From Thiotrichaceae bacterium UBA7359 (GTDB taxonomy: Bacteria > Pseudomonadota > Gammaproteobacteria > Eutrophobiales > Eutrophobiaceae), in assembly GCA_905182825.1 (NCBI GenBank), contig CAJJDJ010000038.1:1-19232 (forward strand): a stretch of DNA of 19,232 bases, in the 5' to 3' direction. Position numbers and translations under genes: made by a program. This document shows positions 6,418 through 14,402 of the stretch, piece after piece. The notes under the pieces were generated by a model. The model worked only from the letters and a program-made list of their open reading frames with translations. It was not told where the DNA came from and searched no databases. The first letter of the stretch is position 1. Each line of letters opens with the position of its first letter.

Positions 6418-9279
6418 ATGATGAAAAATATAATACCCTCATGCTTATACAGTGGGAATGCTTGGTTTGTGGAGGATTTATACGAAATTTATCTGAACAA
6501 TCCTGAAAGTATCGAGCCAGAATGGCGTATTTATTTTGATTCTCTGCAAAATAGTGAGAAAAGTAGTGATGTTGCCCATAGTCCTATACAGCAAGCTTAT
6601 GTCAATACTTCATCAGTATCTCGTCAGGGTTCTAAAGAGCAAGTACCAACAGCTGAGACTGCATCGCACAAAAAACAAACTGCTGTTTTACAACTAATTA
6701 ATGCACATCGCTTTAATGGTCATCGTCAAAGTGATCTTGACCCACTAAAACAATATCAAAGACCTGATATCCCTGAGCTTGACCCAGCTTTCCATGGACT
6801 GACTGAAGAAGATATGGACAAGAGTTTTAATACAGGCTCGCTCTTCGCTTCTGCTGAAATCACACTCCGTGAAATAGTTCATATTATTAAAACAACGTAT
6901 TGTGGATCAATTGGTGCTGAATACATGCATATCAACGAAACTGAACAAAAACGTTGGATACAAAAACGTCTTGAAGAACCACTTGGCACATCGAATTTTA
7001 ATAAAGAACAGCGTATACGCATACTAGATCGTATTATTGGTGCGAATGCACTAGAAGAATATCTACATACAAAATATGTTGGTCAAAAACGATTTTCAAT
7101 AGAAGGAGGCGAATCACTCATTCCACTATTAGACGAGATTATTCAGTCCGGTGGTGCACAACACATAGAGGAAATGGTCATTGGTATGGCACATCGTGGC
7201 CGTCTTAACGTGCTAGTCAACACTATTGGTAAAAGGCCAAGTGAATTATTTGATGAGTTCGAAGGTAAAACTATTGATACCATTAAAGGTTCGGGTGATG
7301 TGAAATATCATATGGGCTACTCATCAGATATTAGTACCCCCGGTGGCAGTGTCCACTTAACACTATCATTTAATCCTTCACATTTGGAAATCATCAATCC
7401 CGTGGTCGAAGGTTCCGTCCGAGCCAGACAAGATAGACGTAAAGATCATCTTCATAATCAAGTATTACCTATTTTAATACATGGAGATGCTGCTTTTGCA
7501 GGTCAAGGCGTCATAATGGAAACCTTTAATCTTTCACAGACCCGCGGTTACTCTACGGGCGGCACCGTTCATATTATCATCAACAACCAGATAGGTTTTA
7601 CTACCAGTGATCCATTAGATTCGCGATCATCGTTGTATTGTACTGATGTCGCGAAAATGGTTCAGGCACCCATCTTTCATGTTAATGGTGATGACCCAGA
7701 ATCCGTCATATTTGTCACGAAACTCGCACTTGATTATAGAATGGAGTTTAATAAAGATGTCGTTATAGATATGGTTTGTTACCGTAAGCATGGTCATAGT
7801 GAAGCTGATGAACCTATGTCTACACAACCGATTATGTATCAACATATTCGACAACATCCAAACGTACGCAAATTATATACAGAAAAATTAATTTCAGAAG
7901 GTGTCGTTACACAGGAACAAACAAATGCTATTGCTAAAAATTACATTGACTCATTAGAAAGTAATGAAGGTGTCGCCGGCACTCATACTGAACATGCAAA
8001 TCCAAAATATTTGCTCAACTTTACGCGATTTATTGGAACCGAATGGACTGATAAAATAGATACTTCCATCACAAAAGATGATGTTGAAAAATTAACAGCG
8101 TCGATCACGAATATTCCTGATGATTTCGAATTAAGCTCGGCAGTCGATAAAATCATAACCTCTCGTAAGAAAATGGGTGCTGGTGAACTACCCATGGATT
8201 GGGGTTTTGCTGAGACTATGGCTTACGCGGCACTAATTGATGATGGCTATCCTATCCGTATATCAGGACAAGATAGTGGTCGTGGGACTTTTTTTCATCG
8301 ACATGCCATTGTGCATAACATGAAAGATGGTCAAACACATTTACCTTTACAACATATTAAAGATGGTCAACCAAACTTTCTAGTCATTAACTCAACACTT
8401 TCAGAAGAGGCAGTCCTTGCTTATGAATATGGTTATAGTAGTGCTGAACCAAACGCATTAGTCTTATGGGAAGCTCAATTTGGTGATTTTGCCAATGGTG
8501 CACAGGTTGTATTCGATCAATTTATCAGTTCTTGTGAGGCTAAATGGGAACGCTTTTGTGGGTTAACCGTATTTTTACCTCATAGTTATGATGGTCAAGG
8601 CCCGGAGCATTCATCAGCAAGACTTGAACGTTTTCTACAACTTTGCGCAGAACAAAACATGCAGGTCTGTTTCCCCAGCACACCAGCACAAATGTTTCAT
8701 ATGTTACGAAGACAAATGTTGCGTCCTTATCGGAAACCATTAATCGTAATGAGTCCGAAGAGCTTGTTGAGAAGAAAATCATCTACTTCGCCAGTAGACG
8801 ATTTGATCAATGGAAGATTTAAAACGGTGATTGATGAGATTGATGACCTGAACAAGACTCAAGTTTCACGTTTACTTATGTGCAGCGGAAAAGTTTATTT
8901 TGATTTACTAGAACAACGCCGTGAAAAGAACCTTAACAATATTGCTATTGCTCGTATAGAACAGCTTTATCCATTTCCTAGAGAAGAAGTAAGATCCATA
9001 ATAAGTCAATATCCAAATTTAAAAGAAGTCGTTTGGGTACAAGAAGAACCTAAGAATCAGGGAAGTTGGTCCTATATGCAATCCAGAGGAACAATGATTG
9101 GTTGTTTAAAAGATCAACATGCCTTTGGATATGCAGGTCGTTTCTACTCAGCCTCACCGGCTACTGGTTTAATGTCTATTCATCTTGCTCAACAAAAAGA
9201 ATTAGTATCTGATGCTTTACAAATTGGTAAGCTAGAAGTAACAACGCATAAACAAGTTAACGCCGTATTACGTAGATAA
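6418..9279 (+). CDS. sucA: 2-oxoglutarate dehydrogenase E1 component
   Basis: SucA is the thiamine-diphosphate enzyme that decarboxylates 2-oxoglutarate and succinylates the lipoyl group of SucB. The 953-residue protein is near the usual size (933 in E. coli). It begins with the E1 N-terminal segment SGNAWFVEDLYEIYLNNPESIEPEW, which helps bind E2/E3. Conserved blocks follow: CGSIGAEYMHI, the GMAHRGRLNVL loop (about 256-266), SFNPSHLEIINPVVEGSVRARQD, GDAAFAGQGVIMETFNLS (about 357), INNQIGFTTS (about 388), the ThDP/Mg-binding NGDDPESV (about 423), and YRKHGHSEADEP (about 455-466). The transketolase pyrimidine-binding half with GQDSGRGTFFHRHA and the C-terminal domain complete it. Two tandem ATGs occur (6418 and 6421); the AAGGA ribosome binding site fits the second slightly better. 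First gene of sucA-sucB-lpd. Confidence 0.98.
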   Translation: MMKNIIPSCLYSGNAWFVEDLYEIYLNNPESIEPEWRIYFDSLQNSEKSSDVAHSPIQQAYVNTSSVSRQGSKEQVPTAETASHKKQTAVLQLINAHRFNGHRQSDLDPLKQYQRPDIPELDPAFHGLTEEDMDKSFNTGSLFASAEITLREIVHIIKTTYCGSIGAEYMHINETEQKRWIQKRLEEPLGTSNFNKEQRIRILDRIIGANALEEYLHTKYVGQKRFSIEGGESLIPLLDEIIQSGGAQHIEEMVIGMAHRGRLNVLVNTIGKRPSELFDEFEGKTIDTIKGSGDVKYHMGYSSDISTPGGSVHLTLSFNPSHLEIINPVVEGSVRARQDRRKDHLHNQVLPILIHGDAAFAGQGVIMETFNLSQTRGYSTGGTVHIIINNQIGFTTSDPLDSRSSLYCTDVAKMVQAPIFHVNGDDPESVIFVTKLALDYRMEFNKDVVIDMVCYRKHGHSEADEPMSTQPIMYQHIRQHPNVRKLYTEKLISEGVVTQEQTNAIAKNYIDSLESNEGVAGTHTEHANPKYLLNFTRFIGTEWTDKIDTSITKDDVEKLTASITNIPDDFELSSAVDKIITSRKKMGAGELPMDWGFAETMAYAALIDDGYPIRISGQDSGRGTFFHRHAIVHNMKDGQTHLPLQHIKDGQPNFLVINSTLSEEAVLAYEYGYSSAEPNALVLWEAQFGDFANGAQVVFDQFISSCEAKWERFCGLTVFLPHSYDGQGPEHSSARLERFLQLCAEQNMQVCFPSTPAQMFHMLRRQMLRPYRKPLIVMSPKSLLRRKSSTSPVDDLINGRFKTVIDEIDDLNKTQVSRLLMCSGKVYFDLLEQRREKNLNNIAIARIEQLYPFPREEVRSIISQYPNLKEVVWVQEEPKNQGSWSYMQSRGTMIGCLKDQHAFGYAGRFYSASPATGLMSIHLAQQKELVSDALQIGKLEVTTHKQVNAVLRR

Positions 9280-9294
9280 ATCAAGGAGAAAATC

Positions 9295-10536
9295 GTGTTA
9301 GTTGATATCAAAGTACCTGTATTAGCGGAATCTGTCGCCGAAGCAACATTAATAAGTTGGCAAAAACGTGTCGGCGAGCAGGTAAAGCGAGGCGATAACC
9401 TTATAGATATTGAAACCGATAAAGTAACACTCGAAGTAGCTGCTTTAAATGATGGTGTCATTTCTGAAATCTTACGAGATGACGGTGAAACTGTAGGTAG
9501 CGATGAAGTTATTGCTCGTATTGATACAGAAGCTGAAAGTAATATTTCTAAATCAGCACCACCTATCGCAGAACCAACGCAACAATCTTTGCCCGAAATG
9601 GATACAAAAACTATGGAAGTTTTTGAAACCGATTTACCAAAGCTAAGTCCTGCCGTTCGTAACATGGTAAAAGAACAAAAATTGGATATAGCAGAAATTG
9701 CCACGAACACCGACAGGATTACAAAGACAGATGTACTAAGACATATTGAAGGAAGCAAAATGACACCTAAATCTGAGTCAATAAATACCCCTCCAATAAC
9801 AGTAACGGTACCTGTACTGATGAATAGTATTAGTGATAGACCTGAAGAAAAAGTACCTATGACTAGATTACGTAAACGTGTTGCAGAAAGGCTGTTGAGC
9901 GCACAACATGAAAGCGCCATTCTCACCACGTTCAATGAAGTGAATATGCAACCAATCATGGATATCCGCAATCGTTATAAGGATGAATTTGAGAAAACAC
10001 ATGGCACTAAACTTGGTTTTATGTCTTTCTTTACTCGAGCTGCAATAGAAGCATTGAAAAAATTTCCGGTCATTAACGCATCTGTAGATGGTGATAGTAT
10101 CGTTTACCATGGTTACTTTGATATTGGTATTGCAGTCAGTTCTCCAAAAGGGCTCGTCGTACCGATTGTTCGTGATGCTGATTCCTTATCGCTTGCTAAT
10201 ATTGAATCTCAAATAAGAAGCTTTGGTGAAAAAGCAAGCAATGGGAAATTGACTATGGATAATTTGACCGGTGGTACATTCACTATTACTAATGGTGGAA
10301 CGTTTGGGTCACTCTTATCCACTCCGATTATAAATCCCCCGCAGAGTGCAATATTGGGTATGCATGCAATTAAAGACCGTCCTGTTGCAGATAATGGTGA
10401 AGTCGTTATTCGTCCGATGATGAACCTTGCGCTGTCATATGATCATAGGATCATCGATGGTCGTGAAGCTGTTCAGTTTTTGGTGTCCATAAAACAACAA
10501 TTAGAAGATCCGTCTCGTCTTCTACTACAATTATAG
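9295..10536 (+). CDS. sucB: dihydrolipoyl succinyltransferase (E2 of 2-oxoglutarate dehydrogenase)
   Basis: SucB forms the core of the 2-oxoglutarate dehydrogenase complex and transfers the succinyl group from lipoyl-lysine to CoA. Domains in order: one lipoyl domain (residues 2-78) with lipoylated K43 in DIETDKVTLEV; a charged/Pro-rich linker; the E3-binding domain (about 114-152, KLSPAVRNMVKEQKLDIAEI); a second linker; and the catalytic domain (about 187-413) with VPMTRLRKRVAERL, GGTFTITNGGTFGS and the catalytic H384 and D388 in SYDHRIIDGREAVQFL. A single lipoyl domain and the ETDKVTLEV variant point to the oxoglutarate rather than the pyruvate complex, in line with sucA 15 bases upstream. 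The start is a GTG at 9295, fixed by an excellent AAGGAGA ribosome binding site. Confidence 0.97.
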   Translation: MLVDIKVPVLAESVAEATLISWQKRVGEQVKRGDNLIDIETDKVTLEVAALNDGVISEILRDDGETVGSDEVIARIDTEAESNISKSAPPIAEPTQQSLPEMDTKTMEVFETDLPKLSPAVRNMVKEQKLDIAEIATNTDRITKTDVLRHIEGSKMTPKSESINTPPITVTVPVLMNSISDRPEEKVPMTRLRKRVAERLLSAQHESAILTTFNEVNMQPIMDIRNRYKDEFEKTHGTKLGFMSFFTRAAIEALKKFPVINASVDGDSIVYHGYFDIGIAVSSPKGLVVPIVRDADSLSLANIESQIRSFGEKASNGKLTMDNLTGGTFTITNGGTFGSLLSTPIINPPQSAILGMHAIKDRPVADNGEVVIRPMMNLALSYDHRIIDGREAVQFLVSIKQQLEDPSRLLLQL

Positions 10537-10562
10537 TAATATAAATTCAAGGCTTAAGTAAT

Positions 10563-11987
10563 ATGAAAAAATATGATGTTGTTATTATTGGTGCAGGTCC
10601 TGGAGGCTATGTGTCGGCTATTCGTTGCGCCCAATTAGGGCTAAGTACCGCCTGTGTTGAAAGCTGGATCAATGATGAAGGAAAACCTGCGCTTGGTGGA
10701 ACTTGTTTAAATGTAGGATGTATACCATCAAAGGCATTACTCGATTCATCACATCATTTTGCTCATATCAAAAATCAGTCAAACGTTCATGGTATAAACG
10801 TCACAGGTGTATCCATGGATGTCAATAAAATGGTGTCGCGTAAAGCCAAAATTGTAAAAACATTGACTCAAGGCATTAATGGTTTATTTAAAAAAAATAA
10901 AATTGACTGGTTACGCGGACAAGCAAAAATAATTAGTAATAAAGAAATCGAGATATCACCAACAAATGAAGCGCATGATGAAAAAACAGTCGTATTGGCT
11001 GACCATATCATCATCGCGACAGGATCTGTACCAACAAAAATTCCTTCAGCAAGTATTGATAATAAATTTATCGTCGATTCAACTGGTGCACTTAAGTTTA
11101 ATGAAGTCCCACGCCGTCTCGGCGTTATAGGTGCCGGCGTCATTGGTCTTGAACTTGGAAGCGTATGGAACCGACTTGGTTCCGAAGTCATCGTTCTTGA
11201 AGCCTTGCCTAATTTTCTATCTCTGGTTGACCATCAAGTCGCTAAAGAAGCTGAAAAATCATTACGTGAGCAAGGACTTGATATTCGACTTGGTGCCAAA
11301 GTAACAGGAACTGGAAGCAATAATCGAGAAGTAACTATTAATTATGATGACGTAGAAGGTAAGCAACAAATTACCGTAGACAAACTCATAGTCGCAGTAG
11401 GTAGATCACCTAATACAGCAGGCTTAGGCGCTGATGAATGCGGTCTAGAACTAGACCAACGTGGTTTTATTACTGTTGATGATCATTGCAATACCAGTCT
11501 AAAAAATATTTATGCAATTGGTGATGTTGTTAGAGGTCCTATGTTGGCTCATAAGGCATCCGAAGAAGGAGTTGCAATTGCCGAACGTATTTCTGGCAAA
11601 TCTGGTTATATTAATTATGAAAAGATTCCTTGGGTAATCTATACCTGGCCAGAAATTTCCTGGGTTGGTAAAACAGAAGAAGAATTAAAGGCTGATGGAA
11701 TTAAATATCGCGTAGGTAGTTTTCCTTTCATGGCAACTGGTCGAGCAAAAGCGATGGGGGAGACAAATGGTTTTATCAAGATACTGGGGGATGCAAAAAC
11801 AGATCGTATATTAGGAGTTCATATTTTTGGTCCAAGTGCTTCGGAATTAATTGCAGAAGCTGTTGTGACTATGGAGTTTGATGGTAGTACCGAAGATCTA
11901 GCCAGAACCATCCATGCTCATCCGACTTTATCTGAGGCAATGCACGAAGCCGCATTAGCTGTTGATAATAGAACTATTCATCTTTAA
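10563..11987 (+). CDS. lpdA: dihydrolipoyl dehydrogenase (E3)
   Basis: This flavoprotein reoxidises the dihydrolipoyl groups of 2-oxoacid dehydrogenase complexes, passing electrons through a disulfide and FAD to NAD. The 474-residue length is standard. The FAD-binding motif VVIIGAGPGGYVSAIR lies at residues 6-21; the redox-active disulfide is C48/C53 in GGTCLNVGCIPSKALL; the NAD-binding motif is VIGAGVIGLELGSVW (about 190); the second FAD motif is NIYAIGDVVRGPMLAHKASEEG. The dimer-interface catalytic pair is H453 and E458 in HAHPTLSEAMHEAA. It follows sucB by 26 bases in the same operon, so it is the E3 of the 2-oxoglutarate complex. It could also serve pyruvate dehydrogenase, whose genes are not in the window. 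No intrinsic terminator is obvious right after it. Confidence 0.97.
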   Translation: MKKYDVVIIGAGPGGYVSAIRCAQLGLSTACVESWINDEGKPALGGTCLNVGCIPSKALLDSSHHFAHIKNQSNVHGINVTGVSMDVNKMVSRKAKIVKTLTQGINGLFKKNKIDWLRGQAKIISNKEIEISPTNEAHDEKTVVLADHIIIATGSVPTKIPSASIDNKFIVDSTGALKFNEVPRRLGVIGAGVIGLELGSVWNRLGSEVIVLEALPNFLSLVDHQVAKEAEKSLREQGLDIRLGAKVTGTGSNNREVTINYDDVEGKQQITVDKLIVAVGRSPNTAGLGADECGLELDQRGFITVDDHCNTSLKNIYAIGDVVRGPMLAHKASEEGVAIAERISGKSGYINYEKIPWVIYTWPEISWVGKTEEELKADGIKYRVGSFPFMATGRAKAMGETNGFIKILGDAKTDRILGVHIFGPSASELIAEAVVTMEFDGSTEDLARTIHAHPTLSEAMHEAALAVDNRTIHL

Positions 11988-12171
11988 AACTCTATATAAA
12001 TAATGATATTTTCAGATGGCTACAATAGATATAGGTCATCGATTTCAACAAATTAAAAACAAATGAACGATATTATGTTCTTTTAATAATTATGATCTCA
12101 ATAATAATCTAGTCTCAAAGTTTTAATTTGAGTCAAAATTATACAGGCTCTAAATGAACAATATCACCTGC

Positions 12172-12201
12172 TCGACAAATCTGACTACTTTCTGCTAGGA
12201 T
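12172..12201 (+). promoter_or_regulatory. candidate sigma-70 promoter of phaA
   Basis: TCGACA (12172-12177, five of six matches) is followed after 18 bases by TAGGAT (12196-12201, four of six) with an extended -10 TGC directly before it. The predicted start is near 12208, inside the TGC repeats, leaving a leader of about 97 bases. The layout mirrors the phasin promoter. Confidence 0.42.
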
Positions 12202-12225
12202 TTGCATCATTTTATTGCATCGCAT
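12202..12225 (+). promoter_or_regulatory. putative PhaR operator at the phaA promoter
   Basis: A half-site TTGCATC (12202-12208) is followed by a fuller inverted repeat TTGC-ATC-GCAT (12215-12225). The 9-mer TGCATCGCA is shared exactly with the phasin promoter region. PhaR proteins from Paracoccus and Rhodobacter are known to bind TGC-rich sites of the form CTGC, 3-4 bases, GCAG. The assignment is by similarity to those sites and by the phaR gene being next door; the site is not proven. Confidence 0.5.
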
Positions 12226-12304
12226 CATATTATCAACCGGTTTCCTGTCACTTTACATGAAACAGAATAAACACACATAGCTTGATTTTAATGGGGAAAG
12301 AGAT

Positions 12305-13489
12305 ATGAGAGATAATGTTGTCATAGTAGCAGCGGTCCGAACAGCGGTAGGTAATTTTGGAGGCTCCTTGTCAAATTTACCTGCCCATACACTTGGTGCA
12401 ACAGTTATATCTGATCTCATTAAACGTGCTGGAATTAAACCCGAACAAGTGGATGAGGTTATCTTTGGACAAGTATTAACTACTGGCGTAGGGCAAAATC
12501 CTGCACGACAATCTGCAATCGCCGGAGGCCTGCCTAATTCAGTTCCCTGTATGACCATCAATAAAGTCTGCGGTAGTGGCCTTAAATCAGTACATTTAGC
12601 AGCTCAAGCAATTAAGTGTGGTGATGCCGATATAATTATTGCTGGTGGGCAAGAAAGTATGAGTTTGTCTCCTCATATACTACCAAAATCAAGAAACGGC
12701 ACAAAAATGGGAGATTGGAAAATGCAGGAGTCCATGATCATTGATGGTTTATGGGATGCTTTTAATAACTATCATATGGGCACCACAGCAGAAAACATCG
12801 CTAAAAAATATAAGATTTCTCGACGAGAACAAGATGAATTCGCAGCAGCTTCTCAACAAAAAGTGCAAACAGCAATAAATTCCGCAAAGTTTGATGAAGA
12901 AATTGTTCCTGTTAAAATTCCTCAGCGTAAAGGTGAGCCGATTATTTTCGACAAAGATGAATTCCCCCGTTCGAATGTAACAGTTGAGAGTCTTGCGAAA
13001 ATGCGTCCCGTATTTGATAAAGAAGGAACAGTCACAGCTGCAAATGCATCAGGTCTGAATGATGGTGCAGCAGGAGTATTAGTTATGTCAGAAAGCAAAG
13101 CTAAGATTCTAGGGCTTGAACCTCTGGCTACAATCAAGGCATATTCAAGTGCTGGTGTTGACCCAGCAATTATGGGCACAGGCCCTATTCCTGCGAGTAA
13201 TCGTTGCCTAGAAAAAGCAAATTGGACTATTGAAGATCTGGATCTTATAGAGTCGAATGAAGCATTCGCTGCTCAGGCAATTTCAGTAAATCGTGATCTT
13301 GGCTGGGATACTTCAAAAGTTAATGTGAATGGTGGTGCTATATCAATAGGCCATCCAATCGGTGCTTCAGGTTGCCGAATTCTCGTAAGCTTACTGCATG
13401 AAATGAAGCGTAGCGATGCTAAGAAGGGTCTAGCCACGCTTTGCATAGGTGGAGGCCTTGGGGTAGCTTTAGCAGTAGAAAGAAAATAA
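12305..13489 (+). CDS. phaA: acetyl-CoA acetyltransferase (biosynthetic thiolase)
   Basis: This thiolase condenses two acetyl-CoA to acetoacetyl-CoA, the first step toward polyhydroxybutyrate; the reaction also runs in reverse. The 394-residue length matches PhaA/AtoB thiolases. The nucleophile C89 lies in INKVCGSGLKSV, and H350 (GGAISIGHPIGASG) and C380 (LCIGGGLG) complete the catalytic set. The block ESNEAFAAQA and the GQESMS segment are conserved. The PHA-related role rather than a purely degradative one is inferred from phaR and a phasin immediately downstream; AtoB-type use cannot be excluded. The ribosome binding site GGGGAAAGAG lies a few bases before the ATG. A 255-base gap with a terminator separates it from phaR, so the two are probably separate transcripts in part. 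Confidence 0.95.
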   Translation: MRDNVVIVAAVRTAVGNFGGSLSNLPAHTLGATVISDLIKRAGIKPEQVDEVIFGQVLTTGVGQNPARQSAIAGGLPNSVPCMTINKVCGSGLKSVHLAAQAIKCGDADIIIAGGQESMSLSPHILPKSRNGTKMGDWKMQESMIIDGLWDAFNNYHMGTTAENIAKKYKISRREQDEFAAASQQKVQTAINSAKFDEEIVPVKIPQRKGEPIIFDKDEFPRSNVTVESLAKMRPVFDKEGTVTAANASGLNDGAAGVLVMSESKAKILGLEPLATIKAYSSAGVDPAIMGTGPIPASNRCLEKANWTIEDLDLIESNEAFAAQAISVNRDLGWDTSKVNVNGGAISIGHPIGASGCRILVSLLHEMKRSDAKKGLATLCIGGGLGVALAVERK

Positions 13490-13519
13490 AAGATATAAAA
13501 ATCACTTCTATTTTACTGA

Positions 13520-13569
13520 ACTAGAGGCTATGAAATAAGTGGCTAAAAACATATGATATAGCTTCTAGT
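13520..13569 (+). repeat. long inverted repeat downstream of phaA
   Basis: ACTAGAGGCTAT (13520-13531) pairs with ATAGCTTCTAGT (13558-13569) over 12 positions with one G-T wobble, around a 26-base AT-rich loop. It starts about 30 bases after the phaA stop. A T-rich run (TTTCTTTTTTT) begins about 10 bases beyond the second arm, too far for a canonical terminator. It may be a 3'-end stability structure or protein-binding site. Confidence 0.5.
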
Positions 13570-13643
13570 GAATACACATTTCTTTTTTTAAGTGCTCATT
13601 AAATTGTTCAACTATATATTAATGTTTGGTTGTAATAAATGAC

Positions 13644-13666
13644 AAGCAGCTAATAACTGCTTTTTT
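13644..13666 (+). terminator. Rho-independent terminator between phaA and phaR
   Basis: AAGCAG (13644-13649), loop CTAATAA, CTGCTT (13657-13662) and a T-run to 13666 form a compact hairpin terminator about 155 bases after the phaA stop and about 80 before phaR. It would end or attenuate the phaA transcript. No clear phaR promoter follows, so leaky read-through is possible. Confidence 0.65.
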
Positions 13667-13744
13667 AAAATACCATGTATAGTTAGATTAACACTCTTTA
13701 AATCGTGTGGTTCTCTTGATTTCATATTAATTCAGGACAGATAA

Positions 13745-14221
13745 ATGGAAGATAAACGAATTATAAAAAAGTATCCTAATCGTCGCTTATATGACACAGA
13801 AGTAAGTAAATACATCACCCTGGAAGATATAAAAAAATTGGTCCTAAATAATAAAGAATTTATTGTTATAGATGTTAAATCTGATGAAGATCTCACTAGG
13901 ACAATTCTACTTCAAATTATTACCGAACAAGAAGACGATGGTGAGCCACTTTTCACGACACAAGCACTGTCACACATTATTCGGTTTTATGGTGATTCTG
14001 TACAATCTGCTGCTGGTGATTACATACAAAAAAGTATTAATCTATTTGTGATGCAGCAAAAAGAATTACAAGATCAACTGCAATCTGCTGTTATGAAAGA
14101 TCCTATTACTGCACTATCCGACTTAGCTGAACAAAACTTAGAAATATGGAGAAAAACCACGGAAAACTTCTTTAAAACAAGTACTAGCTCTCCTTCTCCT
14201 AGTAAAAAAAGTAAAAAATAA
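13745..14221 (+). CDS. phaR: polyhydroxyalkanoate synthesis repressor PhaR
   Basis: PhaR is a cytoplasmic DNA-binding repressor that also binds PHA granules; granule growth titrates it off promoters such as that of the phasin gene. The N-terminal PHB/PHA accumulation regulator domain is clear: IIKKYPNRRLYDTEVSKYITLEDIKKLV (from residue 5), followed by the FIVIDVKSDEDLTRTILLQIITEQE stretch typical of the family. The second, PHB_acc-type segment covers residues about 68-115 (PLFTTQALSHIIRFYGDSVQ). A helical, charged tail ends in a Ser/Lys-rich stretch. The length of 158 is within the family range. An AGGA ribosome binding site precedes the ATG. Its position between phaA and a phasin gene is the classic context, and TGC-type repeats suitable for PhaR lie at both flanking promoters. 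Confidence 0.95.
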   Translation: MEDKRIIKKYPNRRLYDTEVSKYITLEDIKKLVLNNKEFIVIDVKSDEDLTRTILLQIITEQEDDGEPLFTTQALSHIIRFYGDSVQSAAGDYIQKSINLFVMQQKELQDQLQSAVMKDPITALSDLAEQNLEIWRKTTENFFKTSTSSPSPSKKSKK

Positions 14222-14279
14222 CATTACATAAATATATTCAGTGATTTATAGCTATTAATGTAAATATAAAACATTCCTG

Positions 14280-14308
14280 TTGACAACTCATAGCAACGCC
14301 ACTATGCT
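14280..14308 (+). promoter_or_regulatory. strong sigma-70 promoter of the phasin gene
   Basis: A perfect TTGACA (14280-14285) is followed after exactly 17 bases by TATGCT (14303-14308). This is the best promoter match in the window. The predicted start near 14315 gives a leader of about 88 bases. The strength fits an abundant granule-coat protein, and the start lies in TGC repeats likely to be bound by PhaR. Confidence 0.78.
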
Positions 14309-14334
14309 GCATCGCAATAATTGTTGCAAAGCAA
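14307..14334 (+). promoter_or_regulatory. putative tandem PhaR operators at the phasin promoter
   Basis: Two inverted repeats, CTGC-ATC-GCAA (14307-14317) and TTGC-AAA-GCAA (14324-14334), lie 17 bases apart, the first overlapping the -10 hexamer and start point. A bound protein here would block RNA polymerase. The form matches the published TGC-rich PhaR sites. The first site shares TGCATCGCA with the phaA operator region. Confidence 0.6.
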
Positions 14335-14402
14335 TAATATAATAATCAAAAAATCTTGTTTTTATGATTAGGTAGCAATTACTAACGGGGCATCTAAAAA
14401 AA

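Larger units (their letters stand above)
11988..12304. other. lpd-phaA intergenic region
   Basis: These 317 AT-rich bases contain no gene. A modest hairpin CTCAAA-GTTTTAA-TTTGAG (12114-12132) lacks a T-run and is not a convincing terminator. Downstream lie a candidate phaA promoter (12172-12201) and TGC-type repeats (12202-12225). A good purine-rich ribosome binding site (GGGGAAAGAG) precedes phaA. Confidence 0.6.

Noticed and set aside
9189..9971. A 260-codon open frame on the minus strand opposite the sucA end and sucB.
   Set aside because: It is antisense to the strongly conserved sucB lipoyl and E3-binding domains. Its translation is a low-complexity Ser/Thr/Ile/Val-rich product with no domain.
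12114..12132. CTCAAA-GTTTTAA-TTTGAG hairpin after lpd as a terminator.
   Set aside because: It has only two GC pairs per arm and no T-run, and it sits more than 120 bases after the lpd stop. Too weak to call.
12253..12561. A 102-codon minus-strand frame opposite the start of phaA.
   Set aside because: It is a shadow of the thiolase coding sequence with no ribosome binding site or recognisable product.
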